Shown: in pieces, positions 1 through 9,087 of the stretch
Layout of the letters: each line of letters begins with the position of its first letter
Position numbering within the stretch: position 1 is the first letter of the stretch
From: Cyanobacteriota bacterium
Lineage (GTDB): Bacteria; Cyanobacteriota; Cyanobacteriia; PCC-6307; Cyanobiaceae
Length of the DNA: 37,607 bases
Direction: 5' to 3'
NCBI GenBank assembly: GCA_026389315.1
Contig: JAPLIC010000057.1
Location: 1-37,607, forward strand
Position numbers and translations under genes: made by a program
The notes under the pieces: generated by a model
Told to the model about the DNA's origin: nothing
The model's input: only the letters and a program-made list of their open reading frames with translations
Database searches by the model: none

Positions 1-1406
1 GTCGGCGCGCTCAGCTTGGTGAACGCGGGCATGCCGCCGGCCGGCAGCGTGTACAGCGCGCGCGGGCCGCCGGTCGCCTCCTCGCTCTCGTACTCCTGCC
101 CGTAGAAGATGTTCTCCGTGACGGTGCGCCCAAACAGCGCGGGCTCCTGGCTGACCGTCGCCATGGCGCCGTGCAGCCACCCGTGGTCGTACTCCCGCAG
201 CGGCACGCCGTCCAGCAGCAGCTCCCCCTCATCCGGCTCGTACAGCCGCTGCACGAGCTTCACCACGCTGGACTTGCCGCCGCCCGACAGCCCCACCAGC
301 GCCACCACCTGGCCCGGCTCAATGGCCAAATCGAGCTGGTGCAGCACCGGGCGATCGGGGTCATAGCCAAAGCTGACCCCTTCCAATCGCAGGGCCCCCT
401 GCACCGGGCCCAAGGGCAGGGCACCGGGGCGGTCGGGGGGTTCGATCGGCTCGGCTTCGATGGCCTGGAGCCGCCGCAGGGAGGCCTTGCCCTGTTGAAA
501 CTCGTTGAAGTTGGTGGTCAGGTGGGAGATCGGGTCGATCAGCATCAGCAGGGCCGCCACGAAGCTGCTGAACCCCTGGCTGTTGAGCCCCCCGGCCTGG
601 ATGCGGGCGGCCCCCATCAACAGCACCGCCAGGATGCCGCCGGCTTCAATGAAGCCCACCACCGGATGCTGGGCGGCGAGCAGCTTCAAGGTGCGATAGC
701 GGGCGCGGCGATGGTGGTCGACTTCGCTGTCAAACCGCTGCTGCAGCCAGGGTTCGGCGGCAAAGGCGCGCACCAGGGGCAGGCCCGTGATCGCTTCCCC
801 CAGCAGGGCGGCCAGGTCGCTCACCTGTTGTTGGCTGCGTTCGGCGGCGGCCATCACCCGGGCGCCGAAGCCGCTCACCAGCAGGGCCACCACGGGGGCC
901 AGCAGCAGGGTGGCCAGGGCCAGGGGCCAGTCGAGCCAGACCATGTAGCCCAGCACCACCAGCAACTGCAGGGCACTGGGGGTGCTGTCCTGGATGGTTT
1001 TGTAGATGACATCGCCAACCCGGTCAGCGTCTTCGGTGAGGCGGTAGGTGAGATCCCCGGCCGAGAGTTTTTCGAGGGCGCCGAAATCCAGCTGTTGCAG
1101 GCGGGCAAACAGTTGGCGGCGCAGATCCTGGCTGACCCGCAGGGCGGGACCCGCCAGCAGGGTGTCCTGGCCGAACTGGGCCAGCTTTTGCACCAGAAAC
1201 ACCGCCAGGGCCGCGGCCACGGTCTGCAGCACCCGACGGAAGTCCCCGGCACCAATGGCCGGAATCAATTGGCCCGCCAGCCAGGCCAGCAGCGGCCAGC
1301 AGGCCACGAACACCAGCATGCAGAGTCCGCCCGCCAGCAGCCGGCGCCGATGGGGCTTCAGCAGCGGCCAGAGTCTGCGGAAGCCGGCCGGCGAGGGTGC
1401 GAGCAT
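1..1406 (-). CDS. ABC transporter, fused permease-ATPase (partial)
   Basis: A type I exporter half-transporter (membrane domain plus ATPase in one chain) that would pump a lipid, peptide or drug across the inner membrane; the substrate cannot be read. The chosen ATG at 1406 gives MLAPSPAGFRRLWPLLKPHR, followed by several hydrophobic segments typical of the six-helix ABC membrane domain. The ATPase begins about residue 335, with Walker A GLSGGGKSS and Q-loop VSQEPALF; signature and Walker B lie beyond the window. It is divergent from the S4 gene, whose start is only 23 bp away. Oddity: from about position 320 down to 1 codon use shifts to GCG and GAG, and the sequence after the Q-loop looks like eukaryotic ABCB/TAP-type proteins with a non-standard stretch. 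The coding call is firm up to Walker A; the last ~100 codons may not belong to this gene. Confidence 0.85.
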   Translation of the reverse strand, partial: MLAPSPAGFRRLWPLLKPHRRRLLAGGLCMLVFVACWPLLAWLAGQLIPAIGAGDFRRVLQTVAAALAVFLVQKLAQFGQDTLLAGPALRVSQDLRRQLFARLQQLDFGALEKLSAGDLTYRLTEDADRVGDVIYKTIQDSTPSALQLLVVLGYMVWLDWPLALATLLLAPVVALLVSGFGARVMAAAERSQQQVSDLAALLGEAITGLPLVRAFAAEPWLQQRFDSEVDHHRRARYRTLKLLAAQHPVVGFIEAGGILAVLLMGAARIQAGGLNSQGFSSFVAALLMLIDPISHLTTNFNEFQQGKASLRRLQAIEAEPIEPPDRPGALPLGPVQGALRLEGVSFGYDPDRPVLHQLDLAIEPGQVVALVGLSGGGKSSVVKLVQRLYEPDEGELLLDGVPLREYDHGWLHGAMATVSQEPALFGRTVTENIFYGQEYESEEATGGPRALYTLPAGGMPAFTKLSAP

Positions 1407-1429
1407 CGCCAAACCCTAAGGTCTCGCCC

Positions 1430-1615
1430 ATGAAGCTCGATCAGTTCCTCAAGTACCAGGGGCTGACTGAAAGCGGTGGCGAGGCCAAGCAGCGCATTCA
1501 GCGGGGCGATGTGCGGGTCAACGGCAGCATTGAGCTGCGGCGGGGCCGCCAACTGGCGGCTGGGGATTCGGTCGAAATCGACGGCCATTGCCTCCGGGTG
1601 CCGCCAGGGGTCTGA
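1430..1615 (+). CDS. S4-domain RNA-binding protein (YaaA/RlbA-like)
   Basis: A 61-residue protein made almost entirely of one S4 RNA-binding fold. The visible pattern is [12 protein letters not shown], then [15 protein letters not shown] and GDSVEID, which is the usual S4 layout of the YaaA/RlbA group thought to bind structured rRNA or tRNA. The ATG at 1430 is preferred over an in-frame ATG at 1397, because the family begins with the [12 protein letters not shown] helix and the earlier start would run into the divergent ABC transporter gene. A weak AAGG lies about 9 bp upstream. It is followed 62 bp later by tpiA on the same strand and may be cotranscribed with it. The fold assignment is sound; the physiological role is unknown. 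Confidence 0.85.
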   Translation: MKLDQFLKYQGLTESGGEAKQRIQRGDVRVNGSIELRRGRQLAAGDSVEIDGHCLRVPPGV

Positions 1616-1677
1616 TCGCCCGAGCCACTGCCGCCCGGCGGTTTAGTTTGGCTTCCACAACACAGGGGGTTTCGCTG

Positions 1678-2421
1678 GTGCGCAAGGCCGTGATTGCTGG
1701 CAACTGGAAGATGCACATGAATTGCGCGGAGGCCCGGGCCTTCGCCCACACCTTCCGGGGCCAGGTGGAAAACCTGCCCGAGGATCGGCAGGTGGTGATT
1801 GCCCCCCCCTACCTGGCGATTCCGACCCTGAGTGAGGCCCTGCGTGGCACCCCCGTGGCCATCGCCGCCCAGAACGTGCATTGGGACAAAAAAGGCGCCT
1901 ATACCGGCATGGTTTCCGCCCCGATGCTGCTGGAGCACGGCGTCACCCACGCCATCGTCGGCCATAGCGAGCCGCGCAAGTATTACAGCGAAACCGACGA
2001 GCAGATCAACCTGCGGGCCCGGACCGCCCAGATTTATGGCTTGATCCCGATTCTCTGTGTTGGCGAAAGCCTTGATCAACGGGAGGCCAGGGAAACCGAG
2101 CGCGTCATCCATCGTCAGGTCGAACAAGGCCTGGAGGGCATCGCTCCCGACCGATTGATCGTGGCCTATGAGCCCATCTGGGCGATCGGCACCGGCAAGA
2201 GCTGTGCCGCGGAAGAGGCCAATCGCATCTGTGGCCTGATTCGCGGCTGGGTTGGCGACCCTGAAGTGATTGTCCAGTACGGCGGTTCGGTCAATCCGGC
2301 CACCATCGACGACCTGATGGCCCAACCGGAAATTGATGGCGTGCTAGTCGGTGGCGCTTCCCTCGATCCAATCAGTTTTGGCCGCATCGTCAATTACCAG
2401 GTGCCGGTTGGGGTGAGTTGA
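1678..2421 (+). CDS. tpiA: triosephosphate isomerase
   Basis: Interconverts dihydroxyacetone phosphate and glyceraldehyde-3-phosphate in glycolysis and the Calvin cycle, in the cytoplasm. The 247-residue length is normal. Diagnostic motifs are all present: GNWKM near residues 8-12 with the catalytic lysine, [10 protein letters not shown] with the catalytic histidine at residue 96, [12 protein letters not shown] with the catalytic glutamate at 165, and the phosphate-binding YGGSV and GVLVGGASL near the C-terminus. The GTG at 1678 is chosen because the family starts immediately before [11 protein letters not shown] and an AGGGGGT ribosome-binding site lies about 8 bp upstream; the longer open frame from 1588 has a poor N-terminus. 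It follows the S4 gene on the same strand. Confidence 0.97.
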   Translation: MRKAVIAGNWKMHMNCAEARAFAHTFRGQVENLPEDRQVVIAPPYLAIPTLSEALRGTPVAIAAQNVHWDKKGAYTGMVSAPMLLEHGVTHAIVGHSEPRKYYSETDEQINLRARTAQIYGLIPILCVGESLDQREARETERVIHRQVEQGLEGIAPDRLIVAYEPIWAIGTGKSCAAEEANRICGLIRGWVGDPEVIVQYGGSVNPATIDDLMAQPEIDGVLVGGASLDPISFGRIVNYQVPVGVS

Positions 2422-2511
2422 TTGATTGATTGTTAAATTGTTTGTTTGTAGGCTTAAGATATTCTGAAATATTGATTCTTTAAAAGACCACGATGTTGCC
2501 ATGAGGTTACG

Positions 2512-3502
2512 GTGTCTCCATCCAACGAAATGGGCCCGGAAACCATGCCTTTTTCTTTTAGTATTTCAGCTTGCTTCAGAAAGTCCCTGGGCCATCGCCA
2601 GCAACTTTGGCTGGCGATGGCCCCCTTAATGGCTGGGCTCGTTGGGGCTGCCCCTGTGGAGGCCGTAAGTCTTAGTGCTTATTACAACGATCTTCTGCCC
2701 GTCACCAATTCAATGGGTCTTCCGACCAAATCCCCCGTTGGCATTTACCAGCCTGGAGCGCCCCAGTGCATGGCCGGTGCCACCTTGGTGGCTCCTGCTC
2801 CCGGCAGCTTAGGCACTGCGACCAATACCGTTACATGCTGTAGCTGGGGCACCCTTGCCGATCCGGCTTCTATGAGCGGTGATGCGGTGGCAACGATCAC
2901 AAATACCTCCGCCTCTAACTACGATCTGAGTCTTACACTGACCAATTTCACCCTTAACAGCACCAATGTGACCCCCCCTGGCAGATGAATACGTCTATGT
3001 CAATCTCTGGGAGAATTTCATTGGCTTGCCTGTTAGTCCTACTGCGATTTGGACCGGATTGCTCAGTGTCAATGGTAACTATAACCGCACAGCTCTTGGT
3101 GACTTCCTCGGCATTAGCTCGGTTGCCACGGTATGGGATTCGGGCATAACTTTGTGGGTGGCCGCTTCCAATTCCATTGGAGGGATCCCCGCAGGGCTGA
3201 GTGGACCATTCAGTGACAGTATCAGCGTTATTCCCCTCTCATACTATGTTGCTGGAGGCAATCTTAGAGTTGGGGTGGAAACCATCCTGAAGCTGGGAAA
3301 TCTCGATGGCTTAGGTGGTGATCTGATCAATTTACCCACCAGCCTGGAGCTGACGATGCACCTCAGTGATCCCGCCCCGCCGGCTCCGGCCGTGCCAGCT
3401 CCCTTGGCCGCCCTTGGGGCCGCGGCCGGTTGGGGTTGGAGCCGTCGGCTGCGGCGCCGTTGCCGGACCAGCAGCTCTGGGGCTGCCAGCCAAGGGCCGT
3501 GA
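2512..3502 (+). pseudogene. secreted protein with PEP-CTERM-like tail, frameshifted
   Basis: The gene is split into two overlapping frames. The first runs from a GTG at 2512 (GAGG about 6 bp upstream; ATG alternatives at 2530 and 2545) to a TGA at 2986-2988. The second continues without a break as LADEYVYVNLWENF in the +1 frame and ends at 3502. The switch coincides with a seven-C run at 2972-2978; removing one C restores a 329-codon frame. The N-terminus has a signal peptide (hydrophobic WLAMAPLMAGLVG, cleavage near VEA) and the body is rich in Ser, Thr, Asn and Gly. The C-terminus has a proline-rich linker, a short hydrophobic GAAAGWGW segment and the basic SRRLRRR, like a PEP-CTERM sorting tail. 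The same tail ends the gene at 24891-26456. No known domain was recognised. Sequencing error, phase variation or decay are all possible. Confidence 0.7.
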
Positions 3503-5151
3503 GGGCCGGAAGCCCCCCCCGGTGGCCCCCCCTACTGTGGAAGTCCTTCAAACTTGATCCGATTTCCTCTTCCCGCTCCACCACCAGTCCCAGCCCCAGT
3601 CGGCGCCCCCGTCGCCTGGGCTCCCCCGCGGCAGCGGCGGCCCCCGCCGCCGGGCAGGTGGGGCGGCTTGTTGATGCCAGCCTTGCCCAAGCTCTCGACG
3701 GCCAATCCGCTGACCCTCCCCTGCAGGGTCGCTCCGACAAGCTGGTCGTCCAAGCTCCGGCAGCGGCCTTGGCCGCTGATTTTGCCGCCCTGGGGCTCTC
3801 CGAGCCATTGGTGAAGGCGGTGGCGGCCAAGGGCTACCGAACCCCCTCGCCGATCCAACGCCAGTGCATTCCGGCGGTGCTGGAGGGCCGGGATGTGATG
3901 GCGGCGGCGCAGACCGGTACCGGTAAAACCGCCGGCTTCACCTTGCCGTTGCTCGAGCGCTTGCGCCATGGCCCCCCCGCCCGCGCCGGCGTGGTGCGGG
4001 CCCTGGTGTTGACGCCGACCCGCGAGCTGGCCGCCCAGGTGGCTGAGAGTGTGGTGGCCTATGGCCGCTATCTCGACCTGCGCAGCGATGTGGTGTTTGG
4101 TGGCGTCAGTCCCAATCCCCAGATCAACCGCCTGCGCCGCGGCACCGATGTGTTGGTGGCCACCCCGGGTCGGCTGATGGACCTGCAACAGCAGGGGGCC
4201 CTCAAGCTCGACCGGGTCGAAATCCTGGTGCTCGATGAGGCGGACCGCATGCTGGACATGGGCTTCATCCGCGACATCCGGCGGATCTTGGCCCTGATGC
4301 CGGCCCAGCGCCAGAACCTGCTGTTTTCAGCCACCTTTTCCGCCGAGATCCGCCAACTGGCCACGGGCCTGCTGCACCAGCCCGTACAGCTGCAGGCCAC
4401 CCCGGAAAACCAGGCGGCCCCCCTCGTCCAGCAGGTGCAGCACCCCTGCGACATGGGCCGCAAACCCGATCTGCTCTGCCACCTGATCCAGAGCCAGGGT
4501 TGGCAGCAGGTGCTGGTGTTCTCCCGCACCAAACACGGCGCCAACCGGCTGGCCGAACGCTTGGAGCAGGAGGGCATCTTAGTCGCCGCCATCCACGGCA
4601 ACAAGAGCCAGGGGGCCCGCACGCGGGCCTTGGCCGGGTTCAAGAGCGGTGAGGTGCGGGTGCTGGTGGCCACGGACATTGCCGCCCGGGGCATCGACAT
4701 CCAGCAATTGCCCCATGTGGTCAATTTGGATCTGCCCAATGTGGCCGAGGATTACGTGCATCGCATCGGCCGCACCGGCCGCGCCGGCCAGAGCGGCCAT
4801 GCCGTCTCCCTGGTGGCCGCCGAAGAGCACGAGCTGCTGCGGGCCATCGAGCGGCTCACGGGGGCGCCGCTGCCCCGCCAGGAGGTGCCGGGCTTTGAAC
4901 CGAAGGTGCTCTCCGCCTCTCCCCTCGACCTGAGCGGTGGCCGCGGGCGCTCAAGGTCTTCAGCAGGGGGCCGGCCCGGGGCCGGCCGATCGGCAGGGGG
5001 CCGTCCTGACGGGGCCTTGCGGGGGCGCCGCAGCGAGGGCCGCGCCGATCGGCGCGGCGGCGAAGGTCGCGGCTCCGAAGGACGCTTCGGCGAAGGCCGC
5101 TCCGCTCGGGGGGGGGGTGCTGGTGGCGGCAGGGGCGGGCGGGCCGGCTGA
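3499..5151 (+). CDS. DEAD-box RNA helicase, RhlE type
   Basis: An ATP-dependent RNA helicase that unwinds short RNA duplexes in ribosome assembly or mRNA turnover; cyanobacterial relatives are often cold- or redox-induced. Numbering from 3499, the Q-motif region GYRTPSPIQ is near residue 112, Walker A AQTGTGKT near 136-143, PTRELA near 173, TPGRL near 223, DEAD at 246-249, SAT near 277, then [11 protein letters not shown] and [10 protein letters not shown] near 421. A Gly/Arg/Ser-rich tail after ~residue 480 probably binds RNA. The start is uncertain. The frame is open from a TTG at 3430; the GTG at 3499 overlaps the preceding stop (GTGA), and a TTG at 3769 would remove a low-complexity leader that homologs usually lack. 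The helicase assignment is certain. Confidence 0.93.
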   Translation: MRAGSPPRWPPLLWKSFKLDPISSSRSTTSPSPSRRPRRLGSPAAAAAPAAGQVGRLVDASLAQALDGQSADPPLQGRSDKLVVQAPAAALAADFAALGLSEPLVKAVAAKGYRTPSPIQRQCIPAVLEGRDVMAAAQTGTGKTAGFTLPLLERLRHGPPARAGVVRALVLTPTRELAAQVAESVVAYGRYLDLRSDVVFGGVSPNPQINRLRRGTDVLVATPGRLMDLQQQGALKLDRVEILVLDEADRMLDMGFIRDIRRILALMPAQRQNLLFSATFSAEIRQLATGLLHQPVQLQATPENQAAPLVQQVQHPCDMGRKPDLLCHLIQSQGWQQVLVFSRTKHGANRLAERLEQEGILVAAIHGNKSQGARTRALAGFKSGEVRVLVATDIAARGIDIQQLPHVVNLDLPNVAEDYVHRIGRTGRAGQSGHAVSLVAAEEHELLRAIERLTGAPLPRQEVPGFEPKVLSASPLDLSGGRGRSRSSAGGRPGAGRSAGGRPDGALRGRRSEGRADRRGGEGRGSEGRFGEGRSARGGGAGGGRGGRAG

Positions 5152-5218
5152 ATGGCAGCGATGGCGACAGTTTCGCCGGGCTGGTTGGGTTGCACTAGTA
5201 AACGTACAGCCTAAAGTC

Positions 5219-5416
5219 ATGCCCTACGAACCTGGCTCGCCCGAATGCCGCGTCCTGATCGACTGCAAAGCGCAGATCGAAACGATGCTCTTGGCCCTCT
5301 CCCGCATCGACAACAGCCGCCACATCCGCGACCAATTGGTGTCGGTGCACAACCAGCTGGAGGGCCTGCACGAACTGCATCGCCGCCAACCCCTGGCCGC
5401 CTTGGCCGCGGAATAA
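5219..5416 (+). CDS. small conserved hypothetical protein
   Basis: A 65-residue protein beginning MPYEPGSPECRVLIDCK and containing a predicted helix pair (IETMLLALSRI, then HIRDQLVSVHNQLEGLHEL). There is no signal peptide or membrane segment. The start at 5219 is preferred over the long upstream extension to 4937, because that stretch lies out of frame inside the helicase gene and is low-complexity. It lies between the helicase and gatB on the same strand, 65 bp before gatB. It looks like the small helical proteins common in picocyanobacteria, but I do not recognise a named family and give no function. Confidence 0.7.
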   Translation: MPYEPGSPECRVLIDCKAQIETMLLALSRIDNSRHIRDQLVSVHNQLEGLHELHRRQPLAALAAE

Positions 5417-5436
5417 AGCAGCCCGGGGCCCCTGCC

Positions 5437-5442
5437 TAGGAT
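5437..5442 (+). promoter_or_regulatory. possible -10 box upstream of gatB
   Basis: TAGGAT lies 40 bp before the gatB ATG inside the sequence CCTAGGATTGG. A comparable box lies before psbO (34490). This fits a TANNNT -10 element of cyanobacterial sigma-70 promoters; no clear -35 is visible. The call is based on position and similarity only. Confidence 0.3.
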
Positions 5443-5481
5443 TGGCCCAGCTACTGCGGTTAGCGCCGCTTCCGCTTCGCC

Positions 5482-6996
5482 ATGGCCCCAGCTGCTCCCC
5501 AGGTCGCCGCAACGCCCACGCTCGCTGCCCCAGGCGCGGCCTGGGAAGCGGTGATCGGCCTCGAAACCCATGTGCAACTGGGTACCGCCAGCAAGATTTT
5601 CAGCCCCGCCTCCACCGCCTTCGGTGATGACCCCAACACCCACATCGACCCCGTCGTCTGTGGCCTGCCTGGCACCCTGCCGGTCCTCAATGCCAAGGTC
5701 CTCGAATATGCGGTCAAGGCCGCCCTGGCCCTCAACTTGAAGGTGGCGGCCCACAGCAAGTTCGATCGCAAGCAATATTTCTATCCCGATCTGCCCAAGA
5801 ACTATCAAATCTCCCAGTTCGACCAGCCCATTGCCGAGGACGGCTGGATCGAGGTGGAAGTGGCCGAAAAGGGCAAGGAAACCTATCTCAAAACCATCGG
5901 CATTGAGCGCCTTCACATGGAAGAAGATGCGGGCAAGCTGGTGCACGCCGGCAGTGATCGCCTGGCGGGCAGCAGCCATTCCCTGGTGGATTACAACCGC
6001 GCCGGCGTCGCCCTGGCCGAAATCGTCAGCAAGCCGGATCTGCGCACGGGCCGCGAGGCGGCCGAATACGCCTCGGAGATCCGCCGCATCATGCGCTATT
6101 TAGGCGTTTCCGACGGCAACATGCAGGAGGGCTCCCTGCGCTGCGACGTCAACATCTCGGTGCGGCAAGGACCCGACGCCCCCTTTGGCGTCAAGGTGGA
6201 AATCAAAAACATGAATTCCTTCTCGGCGATCCAGAAGGCCTGTGATTATGAAATTCAACGGCAGATCAAGGCCATTGAGGTCGGCGAGCCGATCGTGCAG
6301 GAAACCCGCCTCTGGGATGAGGGCAAGCAGCTCACCAAAAGCATGCGAATCAAGGAAGGCTCCAGCGACTATCGCTATTTCCCAGAACCAGATCTGGGCC
6401 CGATTGAGGTGACTGAAGCCCAGCGCCAGGCCTGGTTGGCCGAGCTGCCCGAGCTGCCATCCGCCAAGCGGCACCGCTACGCCGACCAGCTGGGCCTGTC
6501 CATCTACGACGCCCGGGTGCTCACCGATGAGCGGGCCATGGCCGAATACTTCGAGGCGGTGGTGGCGGCGGGGGCCGAGCCCAAGGGGGCCGCCAATTGG
6601 ATCTGCGGCGACATCGCCGCCCATGTCAATGCCAACCGCCTCGATTACGCCAGCTTGCCCCTGCGTCCCGAGCAGTTGGCCGAACTGGTGGGCTTGATCG
6701 AGGCCAACACCATCAGCGGCAAGATCGCCAAGGAAATCCTGCCCGAACTGCTGGAGCAGGGGGGCTCCGCCAAGGCGATCGTGGCCGCCAGGGGCCTGGG
6801 CATGATCAGTGATCCAGCCGCCATCGGCACCATTGTTGATGGCTTGCTGGCGGCCCATCCGGCCGAGGTGGAGGCCTTCAGGGGCGGCAAGAACAAATTG
6901 CAGGGCTTCTTTGTGGGCCAATTAATGAAGCAGACCGGCGGTCGCGCCGACCCCAAGCTGGCCAATCAAATCCTGATGCAGAAGCTCAAGGGTTAA
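5482..6996 (+). CDS. gatB: aspartyl/glutamyl-tRNA amidotransferase subunit B
   Basis: Subunit B of the GatCAB complex, which converts Glu-tRNA(Gln) to Gln-tRNA(Gln) and is essential in cyanobacteria because they lack a glutaminyl-tRNA synthetase. The 504-residue length is normal. The N-terminal catalytic cradle starts AWEAVIGLETHVQLGT after a short variable leader, and carries FDRKQYFYPDLPKNYQISQ, HMEEDAGKLVH, DYNRAGVALAEIVSKPD, GSLRCDVNISV and VEIKNMNSF, all hallmarks of GatB. The C-terminal YqeY-like tail ends in GFFVGQLMKQTGG.ADP. The ATG at 5482 follows a TAGGAT box by 40 bp. The 3' end overlaps the convergent coaE by 11 bp, so the two transcripts must read into each other. Confidence 0.98.
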   Translation: MAPAAPQVAATPTLAAPGAAWEAVIGLETHVQLGTASKIFSPASTAFGDDPNTHIDPVVCGLPGTLPVLNAKVLEYAVKAALALNLKVAAHSKFDRKQYFYPDLPKNYQISQFDQPIAEDGWIEVEVAEKGKETYLKTIGIERLHMEEDAGKLVHAGSDRLAGSSHSLVDYNRAGVALAEIVSKPDLRTGREAAEYASEIRRIMRYLGVSDGNMQEGSLRCDVNISVRQGPDAPFGVKVEIKNMNSFSAIQKACDYEIQRQIKAIEVGEPIVQETRLWDEGKQLTKSMRIKEGSSDYRYFPEPDLGPIEVTEAQRQAWLAELPELPSAKRHRYADQLGLSIYDARVLTDERAMAEYFEAVVAAGAEPKGAANWICGDIAAHVNANRLDYASLPLRPEQLAELVGLIEANTISGKIAKEILPELLEQGGSAKAIVAARGLGMISDPAAIGTIVDGLLAAHPAEVEAFRGGKNKLQGFFVGQLMKQTGGRADPKLANQILMQKLKG

Positions 6997-7681
6997 GGGC
7001 CAAGGCTGCGGCCAACTGCTGTTCGAGGGCCTCTGGATCGCCATCGTTGCTGATCAAGCGATCGGCGAGGGCCTGCTTGCGGGCCAGGGGCCATTGGGCG
7101 GCGATGCGCGCGCCCGCTTCATGCTCCGGCAGCCCGTCGCGCCCGATCAGGCGCTGCAGTTGCGTCTCAGGGCTGCATGTCACCAGCCACACTTCGCTGC
7201 ACAGCGATTCCAGGCCGGTCTCAAACAGCAACGGAATCATCAGCACCACCACGGGCGCGTGGGCCAGCCGCTCCAATTCAGCCTCGAAGCGTTGGCGTAC
7301 GAGGGGGTGCACCAACTCTTCCAACCAGCGGCGCTCCACCGGATCGGCAAAGACGATGCGCCCCAAGGCCGCCCGATCGATGGCGTCGCCAGCCCCGGCG
7401 GCCACCGGCCTGGCGGCCACCGGCTTGGCGGCCACCGGCTTGGCGGCCACCGGCTTGGCGGCCACCGGCACGCCGTAGCGGGCCAGGACGGCCCGGGCTG
7501 CGGGGCTTCCCGGGGCGAGGGCCCCACGGGCGTAAAGGTCCGCATCCAGCACCGGCAGGCCGAAGCGCCCGGCCAGCAGCTGGCCCACCGTGCTTTTGCC
7601 CGTGGCGATGCCGCCGGTGAGGCCGATGCGGCGCTGCTCGGATCCCTGGAATCTGGCGCGAATGAAGCTGGCGCGAATCAC
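6986..7681 (-). CDS. coaE: dephospho-CoA kinase with VAAKP repeat insertion
   Basis: Catalyses the last step of coenzyme A synthesis, phosphorylation of dephospho-CoA by ATP. The P-loop GGIATGKST is at residues 23-31, followed by LDADLYARGAL, DRAALGRIVFADP, HPLVRQRFE and VVLMIPLLFETGL, the usual CoaE order. It starts with GTG at 7681; no better start precedes the P-loop. The unusual feature is an insertion of about 25 residues, five tandem copies of VAAKP or a variant, between RYG and the IDRAALG helix, where relatives have only a few residues. It is encoded by a 15-bp tandem repeat. The gene is divergent from argJ (86 bp gap) and overlaps the gatB 3' end. Confidence 0.95.
   Translation of the reverse strand: MIRASFIRARFQGSEQRRIGLTGGIATGKSTVGQLLAGRFGLPVLDADLYARGALAPGSPAARAVLARYGVPVAAKPVAAKPVAAKPVAARPVAAGAGDAIDRAALGRIVFADPVERRWLEELVHPLVRQRFEAELERLAHAPVVVLMIPLLFETGLESLCSEVWLVTCSPETQLQRLIGRDGLPEHEAGARIAAQWPLARKQALADRLISNDGDPEALEQQLAAALALNP
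7397..7471 (-). repeat. 15-bp tandem repeat, five copies, inside coaE
   Basis: Five head-to-tail copies of a 15-bp unit (plus strand GGCGGCCACCGGCTT), the outer two with one or a few changes. Each copy encodes VAAKP or VAARP, and a unit of 15 keeps the frame whatever the copy number. The near-identity of the middle copies indicates recent slippage. Confidence 0.93.
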
Positions 7682-7767
7682 GGCGGCAAGGCTGGAGCGC
7701 GTGCGCTCGAAGCATCAATCTTGGCGATCCAGGGGCCTGTTCCCAAGAGTTTCGTCGGGGCGAGAAG

Positions 7768-9087
7768 ATGGGCGGCACTGCTGTGCCCATCGTGACTGAC
7801 TTGCCCCCGTCAGGTTCCCAGCCTGAAGTTGGTCCGCCCGCCAGCAACCCCGGTCCAGGCGGGGTGGCCTGGCAACCCGTCGCCGGTGGCATCACCGCCC
7901 CAAGCGGCTTTCTGGCGGCGGGCATCACGGCGGGATTGAAGCCCTCCGGCAATCCCGACCTCTCCCTGCTGCTGGCCCCTGAGGGGGCGGTGTGCGCCGG
8001 CAGCTTCACCCTCAACCGGGTGCGGGCCGCCTGCGTCGATCTCTGTGCCGAACGGCTGGCGGCCCGGGGCGGGCAGGTGCGGGCGGTGCTCACCAATTCG
8101 GGCCAGGCCAATGCCTGCACCGGCTTGCGGGGGCTGGCCGACAGCCTCACCGCCACCGCCGAGCTGGCCCGGCGCCTGAACCTGGAGCCCGAGGAGGTGC
8201 TGATCGGCTCCACCGGTGTGATTGGCGTGCCGATTGCCATGGACATCCTGGTGGCGGGTCTGGATCCGCTGGTGGCGGCCCTGGCTCCCGACGGCGGCAA
8301 TGCGGCGGCCCGGGCGATCCTCACCACCGACCTGGTGGATAAGCAAATCGCCCTGGAGGCAGACCTGGGCGGCCGCCGCGTACGCATCGGCGGCATGGCC
8401 AAGGGTTCGGGGATGATTCACCCCAACATGGCCACGATGTTGGCCTACCTCAGCTGTGATGCCGGCGTGCCGGCGGCCGTCTGGAAGGCCATGGTGCAGC
8501 GCGTTGTGGATCGCTCCTTCAATGCCATCACGGTGGACGGCGACACCAGCACCAATGACATGTTCCTGGCCTTTGCCGCCGGCCAGCCCCTGGCCCCCGA
8601 GCACTTGGACGCCCTGGAGGCCGGCCTGACGGCGGTGTCGCAACACCTGGCCCGGGCCATTGCCCGTGACGGCGAAGGCGCCACCTGCCTGATCGAGGTG
8701 CGGGTGGAGGGGGCCACCGATGGGGCCGGCGCCCGCGCCATCGCCCGCAGCATCTGCGGCTCGTCCCTGGTCAAGTGCGCCATCCATGGCCGCGATCCCA
8801 ACTGGGGCCGCATCGTGGCTGCCGCGGGCCGGGCCGGAGTGCCCCTGGACCCTGGATCCCTGGCCCTGTGGCTGGGTCCTCACCAGCTGATGGCCGCCGG
8901 CCAGCCCCTGGCCTTCGACCGCCCAGCGGCCTCCCAATACCTGCACGCCGGCGCCGCCGGCGCCTATCTCCAGGACGACACGGTGGTTATCCGGCTGCAA
9001 CTGGGGGATGGCTGCGGCGCGGGGGTCGCCTGGGGCTGCGATCTCTCCGATCAATACGTGCGCATCAACGCCGACTACACAACATAG
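7768..9087 (+). CDS. argJ: bifunctional ornithine acetyltransferase/N-acetylglutamate synthase
   Basis: Moves the acetyl group from N-acetylornithine to glutamate in the cyclic arginine pathway, and may also make N-acetylglutamate from acetyl-CoA. The 439-residue proprotein shows GGITAPSGFLAAGI near the start, TNSGQANACTG, STGVIG, and the self-cleavage site GSGMIHPNMATML, where Thr223 becomes the catalytic N-terminal residue of the beta subunit. TVDGDTSTNDM and DPNWGRI follow. The ATG at 7768 gives a leader about 30 residues longer than the family minimum; a GTG at 7789 is an alternative. It is divergent from coaE and is followed directly by two back-to-back hairpins. Confidence 0.97.
   Translation: MGGTAVPIVTDLPPSGSQPEVGPPASNPGPGGVAWQPVAGGITAPSGFLAAGITAGLKPSGNPDLSLLLAPEGAVCAGSFTLNRVRAACVDLCAERLAARGGQVRAVLTNSGQANACTGLRGLADSLTATAELARRLNLEPEEVLIGSTGVIGVPIAMDILVAGLDPLVAALAPDGGNAAARAILTTDLVDKQIALEADLGGRRVRIGGMAKGSGMIHPNMATMLAYLSCDAGVPAAVWKAMVQRVVDRSFNAITVDGDTSTNDMFLAFAAGQPLAPEHLDALEAGLTAVSQHLARAIARDGEGATCLIEVRVEGATDGAGARAIARSICGSSLVKCAIHGRDPNWGRIVAAAGRAGVPLDPGSLALWLGPHQLMAAGQPLAFDRPAASQYLHAGAAGAYLQDDTVVIRLQLGDGCGAGVAWGCDLSDQYVRINADYTT

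Noticed and set aside
171..1433. A 420-codon plus-strand open frame at the window start
   Set aside because: It is antisense to the ABC transporter; its product is Gln/Gly/His-rich and featureless, as expected for a shadow of GC-rich coding DNA.
4937..5218. N-terminal extension of the small protein at 5219
   Set aside because: The extension lies out of frame inside the helicase's Gly/Arg tail and is low-complexity; the ATG at 5219 starts the ordered sequence.
7397..7471. CRISPR array
   Set aside because: The repeats are 15 bp, contiguous without spacers and in frame within coaE; no array with spacers was seen anywhere in the window.
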